DNA of 64,000 nucleotides from Phycisphaerales bacterium UBA854 (GCA_002295885.1 DBGM01000051.1:60179-124178), one strand, 5' to 3'. Shown: positions 27,814-39,248, counted from the stretch's first letter. Made by a program: numbers and translations. The notes: a model not told the origin generated them from the sequence alone.

Positions 27814-29688
27814 ATGTCCCGACAACTTCCCCTGATCCTGCTTCTTCCTGTCCTGCTCCTCGTGGTCGTCTGGTTCGACGATCCGGGACCGCGGTCGGAT
27901 TTCACCTGGAGCACGACCAGTGACGTGTTCACGCTGGATCCACAACGGATGAGCTACCTGGAGGACATGCGGGTCGGATCGGCACTCTACGAGGGCCTGG
28001 TCCGGTTCGATCCCCAGCGGAACGGGTTCGACCCGGGGGCCGCTCGATCGTGGACGACCAGCGACGACGGACTGACCTGGACGTTCCACCTGCGCGAGGA
28101 CGGACGATGGAGCAACGGTCGCCCCGTGACCGCCCACGATTTCGCATGGTCGTGGATGCGTCTGCTGACACCCGACACCGCTGCAAGCTATTCCGGACTC
28201 TTTCTGCCCATCGACGGTGCGAGAAAGACCTGGGCGGCGCGAAACGAGGATCTCGAACGCTTCGCCGCCACCGAATTCGAAAGCCGGATGCAGCGGACCG
28301 AAGAGGCCCGTCGTCTCTGGCGGCGACACGAGGAGCGGTTCAAGTCGGACGTGGGAATCGAGGTCGTCGACGATTCCACCTTCAGGGTTCGGCTCGAACA
28401 TCCCGTTCCCTGGCTGCTGGATCTGGTCGCATTCACGCCCGCCGCACCCGTCTACCGACCGGCGGTCGAGGGATGGCCGGACGATGCCGGTGATGGACCA
28501 CCGTGGTTCGAGGCCGAGGTTCCCGACTGGAACGATCGGACGTTCGTCAGGATCGATGATGACTCAGGACGGCTCTTCCAGGATCACCGCTGGGCACGAG
28601 CGGGTCGCCTGATCGGCAACGGGCCCTACACGCTCGCCGCCTGGAGGTACAAGCGGGATCTCAGACTGGAGGCATCGCCCACCTGGCGGGATGCGGATTC
28701 CATCGCCTGCCGGACCATCACCAAGCTGACGATCGAGGATCCGAACACGGCGGTGCTGGCCTTCGAATCGGGTGCGGTCGACTGGCTGAACGGCATCAAC
28801 GTCGACTACCGCGTCGACATGATCCGACAGCAGGAGTCGGGCGACCGAAACGACATCCATGTGGTTCCGGCGTTCGCCACCGACTTCTTCTCCTTCAACT
28901 GCCGGCCCGCTCTCGCGGGCGGAGCGGACAATCCGTTCGCCGATGCGGCGATCCGACGGGCGTTCGCACTGGCCGTGGACCGCGAGACGATCGTGCGGCA
29001 CGTCACCCGCCTGAACGAGCCGGTCGCCACCGCGCTGGTTCCCGTGGGTTCGATTCCGGGGTACGAACCGCCGGCGGGACTCGGCTACGACGTGGAACGA
29101 GCCCGTGACGAACTCGCATCGGCGGGCTGGTCCGATCGCGACGGGGACGGATTGGTCGAGGACCCGGCGGGAGACCTCTTTCCCGTGACGACCCTGCTGT
29201 ACACCACCAACACCCCCCGCTTCAAGCGAATGGCCATCGCACTCCGAGAGCAGTGGGAATCCGCATTGGGGGTGCGGATTGAATTGGTGGGCAAGGAGTC
29301 GAAGTTCTACCGCAACGATCTCCGTGAAGGCGATTTCATGATCGCACGCGGCACGTGGTACGGGGACTTCGGCGATCCCACGACCTTCCTCGATCTGTGC
29401 CGGACCGGGGACGGCAACAACACCCGGATGTTCTCCGATCCCGGCATCGATGCTGATCTCGACGCGGCAGCCTTGGAACGGGATCCGGACCGGAGATTCG
29501 AACTCCTCGAGGACATCGAGCGCCGACTCTTCACCCGGCATCTTCCGATGATCCCCATCTGCCAGGTCGTGGACGTGCACATGTACGACCCGACGAGGGT
29601 CACTGGACTCTCCGATCATCCACGACAGGTTCAGCGACTCTGGAACGTCGACGTCCGAGATGATCCGATCGGAGGCTCCGAACCATGA
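27814..29688 (+). CDS. Oligopeptide-type ABC transporter substrate-binding protein
   Basis: The 624-residue protein belongs to the SBP_bac_5 (OppA/DppA) family. Marks are TLDPQRMSYLEDMRVGSALY, LYEGLVRFDP, GLTWTFHLREDGRWSNGRPV (20 residues) and the VRLEHP region. It binds peptides or similar ligands outside the inner membrane. There is no lipobox Cys: an N-terminal hydrophobic segment (residues 5-20) likely anchors it instead. An AAGGA SD is 8 bases from the ATG. Its stop overlaps the permease start by 4 bases. Confidence 0.92.
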   Translation: MSRQLPLILLLPVLLLVVVWFDDPGPRSDFTWSTTSDVFTLDPQRMSYLEDMRVGSALYEGLVRFDPQRNGFDPGAARSWTTSDDGLTWTFHLREDGRWSNGRPVTAHDFAWSWMRLLTPDTAASYSGLFLPIDGARKTWAARNEDLERFAATEFESRMQRTEEARRLWRRHEERFKSDVGIEVVDDSTFRVRLEHPVPWLLDLVAFTPAAPVYRPAVEGWPDDAGDGPPWFEAEVPDWNDRTFVRIDDDSGRLFQDHRWARAGRLIGNGPYTLAAWRYKRDLRLEASPTWRDADSIACRTITKLTIEDPNTAVLAFESGAVDWLNGINVDYRVDMIRQQESGDRNDIHVVPAFATDFFSFNCRPALAGGADNPFADAAIRRAFALAVDRETIVRHVTRLNEPVATALVPVGSIPGYEPPAGLGYDVERARDELASAGWSDRDGDGLVEDPAGDLFPVTTLLYTTNTPRFKRMAIALREQWESALGVRIELVGKESKFYRNDLREGDFMIARGTWYGDFGDPTTFLDLCRTGDGNNTRMFSDPGIDADLDAAALERDPDRRFELLEDIERRLFTRHLPMIPICQVVDVHMYDPTRVTGLSDHPRQVQRLWNVDVRDDPIGGSEP

Positions 29689-30665
29689 GCGGCCGGTCCG
29701 GACATCCCCTGCTCCGACTCGTGGGGTGGCGTTTGCTGCAACTGCCGCTGATCCTGCTGGTGATCTACACCATCACCTTCGTGCTGGCGTGGTTGATCCC
29801 CGGTAATCCACTGGAGCAACCGGAGGGACGGAGGCCGCCCGAGGAGATCGTCCAGGCCATGGAGGCCCGGTACGACCTGGATGATCCGATGGGGTTCTAC
29901 GTGGACTACCTGGGCGGCATCACCGGCTACGACTGGATCGCTTCGGGCGGACAGGGATCGGTCATCGACTTCGGGCCGAGCCTGCGTCACGAGAACTGGA
30001 CGGTCAACGAGATCCTCTCCTCGCAGCTTCCGGTGTCGATCGTGCTGGGGTTGTCGGCCATCATGCTGGCCTGCGTGATCGGACTGCTCGCGGGGATTCT
30101 CGGTGCCCTCCGTCCCGGGAGCTGGATCGACGTGCTGACGCTGCTGATCGCCCTGGTGGGAATCAGTCTGCCCGCGTTCGTGACCGGGACGTTCCTGCTG
30201 GTCGTGTTCGCCGTCTCGATGGGTCTGTTCCCCGTCGGTGGATGGGGTGATGCGTCGCACATCGTGCTGCCGGCCGTGGCATTGAGTCTTCCCTTCGCCG
30301 CCTACATCGCCCGGCTCGTCCGGACAGGCATGCTGGAGGAGCTCCGATCCGATCACGTCCGGACCGCACGGGCCAAGGGACTCCCGGAACGGGTCGTGGT
30401 GTTCAAGCACGCCCTGAAGAATGCGTTCCTGCCCGTGCTCTCCTACCTCGGACCCGCAACCGCGGCCGCGATGACCGGATCGTTCGTGGTCGAGAAGGTG
30501 TTCGCGGTTCCGGGCATCGGAACCCACTTCGTCGATGCGGTCCTGGGCAAGGACATCACGCTGATCACCGGCGTGGTCCTGGTCTACTCGACGCTGCTGG
30601 TGCTGCTCAACCTCGTGGTGGATGTGCTCTACCACTGGGCCGACCCGCGGATCCAGATGGGGTGA
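29685..30665 (+). CDS. OppB/DppB-type ABC transporter permease
   Basis: The 326-residue inner-membrane permease has a first helix near residue 20, a periplasmic loop (residues 45-115), then five helices. The family EAA loop is visible as RTARAKGLPERVVVFKHALKN (in parts). The second permease (OppC type) and the ATPases are not encoded next to it; the next gene is enolase on the other strand, beginning at the very next base. The missing partners must lie elsewhere if the transporter works. Confidence 0.93.
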   Translation: MSGRSGHPLLRLVGWRLLQLPLILLVIYTITFVLAWLIPGNPLEQPEGRRPPEEIVQAMEARYDLDDPMGFYVDYLGGITGYDWIASGGQGSVIDFGPSLRHENWTVNEILSSQLPVSIVLGLSAIMLACVIGLLAGILGALRPGSWIDVLTLLIALVGISLPAFVTGTFLLVVFAVSMGLFPVGGWGDASHIVLPAVALSLPFAAYIARLVRTGMLEELRSDHVRTARAKGLPERVVVFKHALKNAFLPVLSYLGPATAAAMTGSFVVEKVFAVPGIGTHFVDAVLGKDITLITGVVLVYSTLLVLLNLVVDVLYHWADPRIQMG

Positions 30666-32012
<1,347 letters not shown>

Positions 32013-32942
32013 TCACTCCCGGACGGACAGGTGGTCGACGAGATCCCGGACCACCCAGCTCATGGCCTCCAGACCGGTCCGGGTCCGCGCCGCGATGTGC
32101 GGATGGAGGATGGCGTTCCCGACATCGAGCATCGGACTGTCCCCTGGAATGGGCTCGATCTCGTGCACATCGAGGATGGCGGTCATGGAAGGTGTGCCAC
32201 GGAGTCGATCCGACAGAGCCCGCTCGTCGATCACGAACCCCCTGGAGGTGTTGATGAGCAGCACATCCTTCCGGAGACGCTCGAACTGTTCCGAACCCAG
32301 TAGCGTGCGGTTCTCGGGTCGTCCGTCCACGTGGATGGTCAGCACGTCGGATGCGCCCAGCAGGGTCTCCAGATCGACCGGTCGGGCCGATCCCCGTTCG
32401 GCCGCGGGAATGTCCCTGAGATCGTGGTAGAGAACGTCGAAACCGATGGCGGACGCGATGCCGGCCACCCGTGACCCGATCCGTCCGAACCCGAGTACGC
32501 CGAAGGTCAGTTCGTCCATTTGGACGGCGGCCCGATCGGAGGCGCGCATGGCAGCCCACTCCCGGGAATCCACGGACGACGTCACGCGATCGCGTGGGCG
32601 CAGGACGTCGGTCATCGCCGCGACCACGAACTCGACCACGGCCTGTGTGTTGGCGTCGGGAGTGTTGAGGACCCTGATGCCCCGGTGTCGACACGCATCG
32701 AGATCGACCCCGTCGAGCCCCACCCCAGCCCGGGCCACCACACGCAGTTTCGGCGCGGCGTCCAGCATCGCCTGATCCACCCGGGTCGCGGTCCGGACAA
32801 CGATGCCCTCAGCGCCGGCGAGGCGGGATTCGAACTCCGGATGGGTCCTCGAAAGCTCGTGAAGTTCAACACGATCGGCCAGCCAGCGGCGGGCGGATTC
32901 GTCGATCGGTTCGGCCAGGATGACCAGGGGCAGGTCGGTCAT
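32013..32942 (-). CDS. D-2-hydroxyacid / 3-phosphoglycerate dehydrogenase
   Basis: The 309-residue NAD-dependent dehydrogenase has the dinucleotide motif GFGRIGSRVAG and the catalytic Arg-Glu-His set in NTSRGFVIDE, LDVHEIEP and LHPHIAART. It resembles SerA without the C-terminal ACT or ASB domains, so it may oxidise 3-phosphoglycerate for serine synthesis or reduce another 2-ketoacid. It lies just upstream of enolase on the same strand (54 bases apart), which fits a 3-carbon metabolic role. TACCAT is 8 bases before the ATG and no SD is seen. Confidence 0.86.
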   Translation of the reverse strand: MTDLPLVILAEPIDESARRWLADRVELHELSRTHPEFESRLAGAEGIVVRTATRVDQAMLDAAPKLRVVARAGVGLDGVDLDACRHRGIRVLNTPDANTQAVVEFVVAAMTDVLRPRDRVTSSVDSREWAAMRASDRAAVQMDELTFGVLGFGRIGSRVAGIASAIGFDVLYHDLRDIPAAERGSARPVDLETLLGASDVLTIHVDGRPENRTLLGSEQFERLRKDVLLINTSRGFVIDERALSDRLRGTPSMTAILDVHEIEPIPGDSPMLDVGNAILHPHIAARTRTGLEAMSWVVRDLVDHLSVRE

Positions 32943-32997
32943 GAGTCTGCATGGTACGCCCGTTCGCACCCCCCCAGCGGCGACCGTGGGAGCAATT

Positions 32998-33013
32998 TGA
33001 CCCCCCGATCGGG
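32998..33013. promoter_or_regulatory. Palindrome ACCCCCGATCGGGGGT-like element after TTGAC
   Basis: TTTGACC runs into a CCCCCGATCGGGGG dyad, like the element at 26581 (TTGAC followed by C-run, AT centre, G-run). It lies about 125 bases upstream of the dockerin-protein start, between divergent genes. Confidence 0.4.
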
Positions 33014-33136
33014 GGTCCGCGGAAGGTGATTCACGAAAAATCAGCCGGATCTGTGAGATGTGCCTCCCGGGAACGCAATCAGGGTGCGGGGACCACCGGT
33101 CTCTGATCGCATCAATCAACCACGAGGAACAGACCA

Positions 33137-35086
33137 ATGCTTCATTCACCCTTCAGGACCCTGGCCGCGTGCGCACTGGGCACGCTCATCGGAACCGGTT
33201 CGGCCTCCATGGGCGAGGTCATGCTCGCCAATTGGACCGACGACGAGAACTTCTACTACTACCTCAAGCACATGCCCGACTTCGACCAGAGGCGGTGCGA
33301 GGATCAGGAACCATCGATCAAGGGCCTGGGCAACGATGGTCGCAACCACTGTGTTCCGACCGCGACCACGAACGTCTTCTCGTACATCGCCAGTCACGGA
33401 TTCCCCCACATCGATCCCGGAGTGATCTGGAATCCGGGATCCGACTTCCGCTACAACTTCTTCGGTGAGTTCATCGACGATCTCGGCGACGACATGGACA
33501 CCGACCCCTGGGGCGGCACCAACTACAACGACTACTACAACGAGATCAGGGACCGGCTCACGTGCGAATTCGTCGTCAAGCTGTACATCGCGGACGACGA
33601 CTACGCACCGGACTTCAAGGGTCTCTGCCGCTCGGCCATCAACGGACACCTGGTGCTCGTTCGCTACGGCTACTACGACGACGACGGCATGACCGATTCC
33701 GGACGGTACAAGGTCGATCGTACGGGGGGTCACCTCACCACCTTCATGCAGGGGTGGGGCTGGAACGGCACCGAGATCATGACCGTGCGCGATCCGGCCA
33801 CGGGTGGCGACGACTGCTACACCCAGAGTGATTTCTCGAGCCGTTCGTGGCACTGCGAGGAACGCATGATCCGCGACGAATACGGGGGCGAGCGGGTGCA
33901 GTGCTACCTGTGGGAACCCGGAAGCAGCAACAACGACTACGGTGATTCTCGGCGCTACCTGGACGGATACATCTCGATCATTCCGAACCGGTTCTACTCA
34001 TGGGGACCCTACGACAACGGTCTTCGGATCATCCCGCTCGACCACCGGTTGCACGGGCAGGTCCCGGGACCCATCGGTTCGTCGTCCCATTTCGCGGACT
34101 GGTATGTGGCGGAATTCCACCCGAGCCCGAACGGACTGGGGGGATGGGCCATGATGAGGTTGCAGAGCGGAGCACGGCGAATCGCCGAACTGGACATCGA
34201 TCGCAATCTGCTGGTTCCCGTCGAGACGATGGACCGTGACATCCAGTCCTTCACCCCGGATCGGTACGGACGGATCTGGATGACCGATCAGAACGCGATC
34301 CGGGTCGTCGATCCCGAAGACGGATGGCGTACGAGTGCGACCTACGAAGTGCAGGGTGCACCCGCGGCACTCGCCTGCGGAATGAACGTGGTCGCCGCAC
34401 TGCTTCCCGGCGAACGGTGCATCACGTTCTTCTCGGATGCACCCGGCGGACAGCAGCCCCTGCCTCCGGTCAAGATCGATCTGCCGGACCAGATCTCCCT
34501 CCAGGGGGCGTGCCGAATGGACATCGATCCCAGCACCGGAAGCGTCGCCCTCTGGTCGGAAGCTCGTCCGGACACCGTCTGGAATCTCCGGCCCATCGAG
34601 GGTGGGACATTCGTCGCCGAAGTGATCTGCGGCGGACAGGTTGGTGAGACGGCTCCCGTCAGCTCGTTCCAGTTCGACGATCGTGGAGACATGGTGGTGC
34701 TCGGCGAAAGCGGTGCCCGCTTCTTCGGTCGGAACGAGCAGGGTCGGTGGAACAGGATCCAGGACCATCCACTCGCCTCGTGGGGCCAGCAGAGCCATGG
34801 TCTCGGCGGATTCCGCATGCTCCGGAGCAGCACCAACCTGCCTTCACAGCTCCCGGCCGATCAGTACGACAACGCCGGTATGCAGTACGAGAGCAGTGAT
34901 TCGGCCATGGAGCAGATGGACTGCGACACCGACATCAACCTCGACAGGAAGATCGACGTGAGCGACCTGCTGATCGTGATCCGCGAATGGGGCAAGACGC
35001 GGAGTCCCGCCGACGTGGAACGGGACGAGATCGTGGATGTGCTGGATCTGCTGGCCGTCTTCGAGACATGGGGAGAGTGCGAGTGA
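33137..35086 (+). CDS. Secreted C39-like protease-fold protein with C-terminal dockerin
   Basis: The 649-residue protein has a signal peptide (to about residue 24). The first third looks like a papain/C39-like peptidase: Cys72 in RNHCVPTATTNVFSYIA, His199 in TGGHLTTF and Asp219 in VRDPATGG, a plausible Cys-His-Asp triad. The middle has WD/beta-propeller-like strands (YGRIWMTDQNAIRVVDPEDG). The end is a pair of EF-hand-like loops, DTDINLDRKIDVSDLL and DEIVDVLDLL, forming a type I dockerin-like module as in many Phycisphaerae secreted proteins. The protease assignment is an inference from triad placement. A strong terminator follows. Confidence 0.83.
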   Translation: MLHSPFRTLAACALGTLIGTGSASMGEVMLANWTDDENFYYYLKHMPDFDQRRCEDQEPSIKGLGNDGRNHCVPTATTNVFSYIASHGFPHIDPGVIWNPGSDFRYNFFGEFIDDLGDDMDTDPWGGTNYNDYYNEIRDRLTCEFVVKLYIADDDYAPDFKGLCRSAINGHLVLVRYGYYDDDGMTDSGRYKVDRTGGHLTTFMQGWGWNGTEIMTVRDPATGGDDCYTQSDFSSRSWHCEERMIRDEYGGERVQCYLWEPGSSNNDYGDSRRYLDGYISIIPNRFYSWGPYDNGLRIIPLDHRLHGQVPGPIGSSSHFADWYVAEFHPSPNGLGGWAMMRLQSGARRIAELDIDRNLLVPVETMDRDIQSFTPDRYGRIWMTDQNAIRVVDPEDGWRTSATYEVQGAPAALACGMNVVAALLPGERCITFFSDAPGGQQPLPPVKIDLPDQISLQGACRMDIDPSTGSVALWSEARPDTVWNLRPIEGGTFVAEVICGGQVGETAPVSSFQFDDRGDMVVLGESGARFFGRNEQGRWNRIQDHPLASWGQQSHGLGGFRMLRSSTNLPSQLPADQYDNAGMQYESSDSAMEQMDCDTDINLDRKIDVSDLLIVIREWGKTRSPADVERDEIVDVLDLLAVFETWGECE

Positions 35087-35109
35087 ATCGAACTCGAACT
35101 CGAGAAGGA

Positions 35110-35142
35110 CACGGGGGTCGCCGGAAGGCGGCCCCCGTGTTT
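35110..35142. terminator. Bidirectional intrinsic terminator
   Basis: A 13-bp stem (one G-T pair) closes a GGAA tetraloop and is followed by TTT. It lies between the dockerin gene and the convergent ccsA gene and can serve both strands. Confidence 0.75.
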
Positions 35143-35157
35143 CATCGTGTGGGACCG

Positions 35158-36870
35158 TCAGGCGTAGGAATGCAGACCGGAGATCGTGAAGTTGATGACG
35201 ATCCAGTTGAAGAGCATCACCCCGCAGCCGATGACGGCGAGGAACGCGGTCCAGAGCCCCTTGTCGCTCGCCCGGTACCGGACATGGATCAGGATCGCGT
35301 AGATCAGGAACGTGTTCAGCGCGAACACCTCCTTCGGATCCCATCCCCAGGGCCGACCCCACGAGTGGTCCGCCCAGATCGCACCCATGACCAGTCCGGC
35401 CCAGAGGAGGATGAAGGAGAGTTCGACGAGGATCATGGTCGTTCCGTCGAGCACCGCACCGAAGCTGGTCTTCGAATCGAGCAGGGCCGCCTTGCCGCCG
35501 CGCCGGCGGACGATGAGGGATCCGATGCCCCCCGCCCCGACGTGCTCCCGGATGTCGCGTTCGCCCCGGGTGAAGCGGAGGAACCGGACCAGCATGTACA
35601 GGCCGGCGGAGACGAAGGCCAGGAAGATCAGAACATACGAGAAGATGATGACGTTCGTGTGGATGTAGAGCCACACGTCGTGGAGCACCGGCATCCGGTT
35701 GCTGAAGTGGGGCGACAGCTGCAGCGGGCTGAAACTGGCGGCCATCAGCGCGAACATCGACGCCATCGCACTGCCGAGGAAGAAGAGATTCTTCACCCGG
35801 GTACGACCGAGGATCACCTCCATGATGATCGCGAAGCATCCTCCGAACCAGGTCGATGTCGTGACCGCCTCGAACATGTTGGTGTTCGGCCACCGTCCCG
35901 AGACGTACCACCGGAGGATCAATGCGAAGGTCTGCAGCAGGAAGGCGGCGGAGAAGAAGGCGACACCCCCCCACTTCGCTCCCGACCAACCGTAGACGAT
36001 GGCCATCAGGAAGAAGATGATCGACACGAGGTAGATCATCCAGATCCAGGTGAACCCCTTCCACTTGAAGTAGGCGCTCTCGAGATGCAGACGCTGCTCC
36101 GACGGGTACTCGGCCAGCCGCGCACGACCGGCCATGGGAAGCACCTGACCGAGCCGGGCGACGGCTGCATTGACGGCTGCGGTGTCCTGCTGGTTCCAGG
36201 CCGCCACGACGGCATTCCACGCCTGCACCATCGGGTCCGCCGCCGCCGCATTGGGATCGAGACGCGACGAACTGACCTGGTACTCGTCGATCGTCATCCA
36301 GGGATCGTCGTACTGTCCGCTGAAGGGCGGCAGAAGGATCAGCAGTCGGCGGAGCACCATCGGATCCGAGAGGTTGACGGCCGCCTCGATCGCGTCGACC
36401 GGCTTGGCGAAGCGGAGGACATCGGAGCGGAGTCGGCCGAGCAGATCCTGTACGGATGCGTTGTCGAGCAGCGACTTGCTGGCCAGTCCGGTCTCCATGA
36501 ACGTCTCGAGTTCATCCCGGGATGGTGGATCGACCGAAGCCATCGCGGCATCCACGAGCAGCGCCCGGAACGGCTTCTTCTTCACGAAGTAGATCGGGAC
36601 GCCCTCGTAGGCCTCGGGGCGGAGCATGAGATCCAGATAGGTCAGGGGTGGAGACTGGCCGTTGATCTCCCTCGGACCGGTGATCGACTGCATGATCGAA
36701 CGGGCGAACGAGTCATAGGACTTGATGCGACCGTCCTGCCACACGGCCACCACGTCGAGCGGGGTGATGTCGACGCCGGCGGGAAACGGTGCCGGTGCGC
36801 CGGTGTCCGATTGGGCGGACACCGGGGCCGGTACGAGCAGCAGGAGCAGAAGAAGAATCCATCGGGTCAT
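35158..36870 (-). CDS. ccsA: Cytochrome c biogenesis protein CcsA (System II)
   Basis: The 570-residue protein has a signal peptide and a 270-residue soluble N-terminal region that is unusual for CcsA, then 7-8 membrane helices. The haem-handling WWD-like motif is visible as WADHSWGRPWGWDPKEVFAL (20 residues), and RWPNTNMFEAV precedes it. Together with ResB it carries haem across the inner membrane and ligates it to CXXCH apocytochromes. The start overlaps the ResB stop by 4 bases. Confidence 0.93.
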   Translation of the reverse strand: MTRWILLLLLLLVPAPVSAQSDTGAPAPFPAGVDITPLDVVAVWQDGRIKSYDSFARSIMQSITGPREINGQSPPLTYLDLMLRPEAYEGVPIYFVKKKPFRALLVDAAMASVDPPSRDELETFMETGLASKSLLDNASVQDLLGRLRSDVLRFAKPVDAIEAAVNLSDPMVLRRLLILLPPFSGQYDDPWMTIDEYQVSSSRLDPNAAAADPMVQAWNAVVAAWNQQDTAAVNAAVARLGQVLPMAGRARLAEYPSEQRLHLESAYFKWKGFTWIWMIYLVSIIFFLMAIVYGWSGAKWGGVAFFSAAFLLQTFALILRWYVSGRWPNTNMFEAVTTSTWFGGCFAIIMEVILGRTRVKNLFFLGSAMASMFALMAASFSPLQLSPHFSNRMPVLHDVWLYIHTNVIIFSYVLIFLAFVSAGLYMLVRFLRFTRGERDIREHVGAGGIGSLIVRRRGGKAALLDSKTSFGAVLDGTTMILVELSFILLWAGLVMGAIWADHSWGRPWGWDPKEVFALNTFLIYAILIHVRYRASDKGLWTAFLAVIGCGVMLFNWIVINFTISGLHSYA

Positions 36871-39248
36871 GCTTCACCTCCGGCAGCGGCGAGGGCCGCT
36901 TCCTGACGTCGACGCACAAGGACCGGCTTGACGTAGAACGCGTACATGAGGCCAATCACCATGAGCACGCTTCCGGCCAACTGGACCCAGACGCCCTCGC
37001 GGTTTCCGACTCCGAGCACGGTGTAGTTCAGTCCCTGCGAGGGGACGTCGCCCTTGAACCGGGCCGGATCGGGAGGATCCCACTGGGACTGGAAGAACCA
37101 GAATCCATCCTGCTCAGCCGGAGCGTTCACACTGATGTCTGCCTCCTGCGAACCGGTCTGATTCTCGAATTCCACCCGGCTGGTCCAGTTCAGGATGCTG
37201 GAAGTGCTACCCGTGAATCCTCCGATGTGGTCCTGGGTGTCGAAGCCGAGAAGGGAGACGCGGGCCGGCAGCGGCTCGCTGCGTCTCGAGAGCATCAACT
37301 GGACCGTCCGTCCATCCTCGAGTTCGACCGTGGTCGGTCGCCAGGGGAATCGACGGAGGACATCGTTGCGGGAAGGGAATGGCCAGTGGTGATAGGCCAG
37401 CCACGCCTCCCGGCCGGCGGATCCCGGAACATCCACCCGGACCATCGAATACATGTTTCCGATGGATGGATCGAGCTGGGCCTTCGGGACGATCGACGGT
37501 CTGGTGGAGGTGGTCGTGTAGGCCGAGTAGCTCGGAACCGTCATCGAGATCCCGGGAACGAGCTCGACCGAATCGCCGATGACGACGTCCATCGCCACGG
37601 GTGGTTCCTCGGGCTTGAAGTTCGTGAGGAGCCTCAGGCGGGATTCATCCGGTCCTGCGACGAGAAGGACGGGGGCCGGAGGGCGCGTCGATGGTTCGAA
37701 TCGCATCTTGATTCCGGTATCGAGTTCACGTCGTTCGACCGTGTGGTCGGTCGGTCCGTCACCGGGGGTCGGGAGCGGAAGGTCTCCGTTGAACGACGTG
37801 TCGTCGAACACCCAGCGCATCCACCGGTCGCCGTCCTTCTCGATCTCGACGCGGACCATCGAGATGTCCCGGCCCTCGATCGAGAGACGTTCGTCGTACC
37901 GGACGGGTCTCCAGGAGTACGGGCTTCCCTCGACCGGCTGCATCGGGAGGTCGGGGTCGAGTTCGGAGAGTCCCTCGATCGGAATAGTCCGGGACGAACC
38001 CTCGACACCGGGAATCTCGATCACGATTCGGGGGACTCTGGGATTGACGAAATCCTCGAACTCGGTCTCGTCCTCGATCCACATGAACTGCATCAGGGAC
38101 GGGTCCGCATTGGAGGCCGACTGGTTCATCGCGAAGAGTTCGTACTGTTGGCTGCGTCCCTCACTGGTCCGGAAGTCGACGGTGACCGAGGGGGCGAACT
38201 CATCGCCCCCGGGCTCGGTACGCGTCTCGAGGACGGCGGCCCGGAGATAGTCGGTCACGCGGATGGGTGTGTCGCCCAGAGGATCCAGAGTCGAGATCGC
38301 ATCAGCCCGGAGATCGAGGGGTTTGATGTACGTCTTGCCGTCGTCGGGGAACGGCCAGGTGGTTCCAAGCTTCGACAGGTAGTTGTTGTACCGGGGAAGA
38401 TCGTCGATCGGTCGTTCGATCCAAGGGGAGACACCGATGAACGAACCCTCCTCGTCACGATCGACTTCCCGGATGTACAGGGCCGAGGAGTGCATGACAT
38501 GGAAGTGGTCGCGGACATCGGGCTTGAGGCGGATCGAGAGTTCCTCGTCGATGACCGGTTTCCCCACCACCTTGATCGCACGTGCGAAGGGCTGTTTGGG
38601 ATCACCGCTCGAGACGAGGTCCTCGGTGTACTGTGGATAGCCAAGGATGACCTGACGGATGAAGCGTCGCTCCGGTGCCTGCACGGCGACGGATACGGAG
38701 TAGGCCCTGGTTCCGGAATCCTTCCCTGAGAGCAGTTCCCATTCCGGATCGATGGAGGTGATCTGGAAGGACCATTCGTCCTCCCCCTCCCCCACGGTCA
38801 TGATGGAACCAGGCATCACGAGCATGTCGACCGGATCCTGGTCCGGTACCTCGATCTGCATGATGGCACGGGCGATGGGCACATCACCCTCGATCTTCGT
38901 GGCGAAGTACTCGATGCTTCCCACCACCAGCATGATGATGCCGGTGTGGATGGTCCACACTCCGAGATTGATCTTGTTGAAGGGGATCCGGCGGATGGTG
39001 GTCACCACCAACACCAGTGAGAACATGCCCACCAGAACGTAGAACGGCCACCAGTGGAACCACTCGAATTCGGTCATCTCCAGCCAACTGGCTTCGCGCA
39101 GGGCGTACCAGGTGGTCGGCTCCCAGAGTGCCCAGTGGATGGGAATGCCCGCAGATCCGATGGCGCTGTAGACGAAGAGCAGCACCATGAACACGATGCC
39201 GACGCGTACGCTGCTTAGGAAGTCAAGGATGAACTTGAATGGGCTCAT
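36867..39248 (-). CDS. resB: Cytochrome c biogenesis protein ResB
   Basis: The 793-residue protein has N-terminal membrane helices in the ResB pattern (FLSSVRVGIVFMVLLFVYSAIGSAG in parts, then NKINLGVWTIHTGIIMLVVGS), a long periplasmic region of about 600 residues and a final C-terminal helix near VLMVIGLMYAFYV. It is the partner of CcsA in System II haem delivery. Its length is above the usual 450-600 of ResB, the extra part being the periplasmic region. Coupling to ccsA is by a 4-base ATGA overlap. Confidence 0.9.
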   Translation of the reverse strand: MSPFKFILDFLSSVRVGIVFMVLLFVYSAIGSAGIPIHWALWEPTTWYALREASWLEMTEFEWFHWWPFYVLVGMFSLVLVVTTIRRIPFNKINLGVWTIHTGIIMLVVGSIEYFATKIEGDVPIARAIMQIEVPDQDPVDMLVMPGSIMTVGEGEDEWSFQITSIDPEWELLSGKDSGTRAYSVSVAVQAPERRFIRQVILGYPQYTEDLVSSGDPKQPFARAIKVVGKPVIDEELSIRLKPDVRDHFHVMHSSALYIREVDRDEEGSFIGVSPWIERPIDDLPRYNNYLSKLGTTWPFPDDGKTYIKPLDLRADAISTLDPLGDTPIRVTDYLRAAVLETRTEPGGDEFAPSVTVDFRTSEGRSQQYELFAMNQSASNADPSLMQFMWIEDETEFEDFVNPRVPRIVIEIPGVEGSSRTIPIEGLSELDPDLPMQPVEGSPYSWRPVRYDERLSIEGRDISMVRVEIEKDGDRWMRWVFDDTSFNGDLPLPTPGDGPTDHTVERRELDTGIKMRFEPSTRPPAPVLLVAGPDESRLRLLTNFKPEEPPVAMDVVIGDSVELVPGISMTVPSYSAYTTTSTRPSIVPKAQLDPSIGNMYSMVRVDVPGSAGREAWLAYHHWPFPSRNDVLRRFPWRPTTVELEDGRTVQLMLSRRSEPLPARVSLLGFDTQDHIGGFTGSTSSILNWTSRVEFENQTGSQEADISVNAPAEQDGFWFFQSQWDPPDPARFKGDVPSQGLNYTVLGVGNREGVWVQLAGSVLMVIGLMYAFYVKPVLVRRRQEAALAAAGGEA

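Noticed and set aside
34844..36906. Long plus and minus frames across ccsA
   Set aside because: Arg/Gly/Pro-rich shadows in out-of-frame reading of a GC-rich gene.
36789..38729. 646-residue plus-strand frame
   Set aside because: Shadow of resB; no membrane or enzyme motif.
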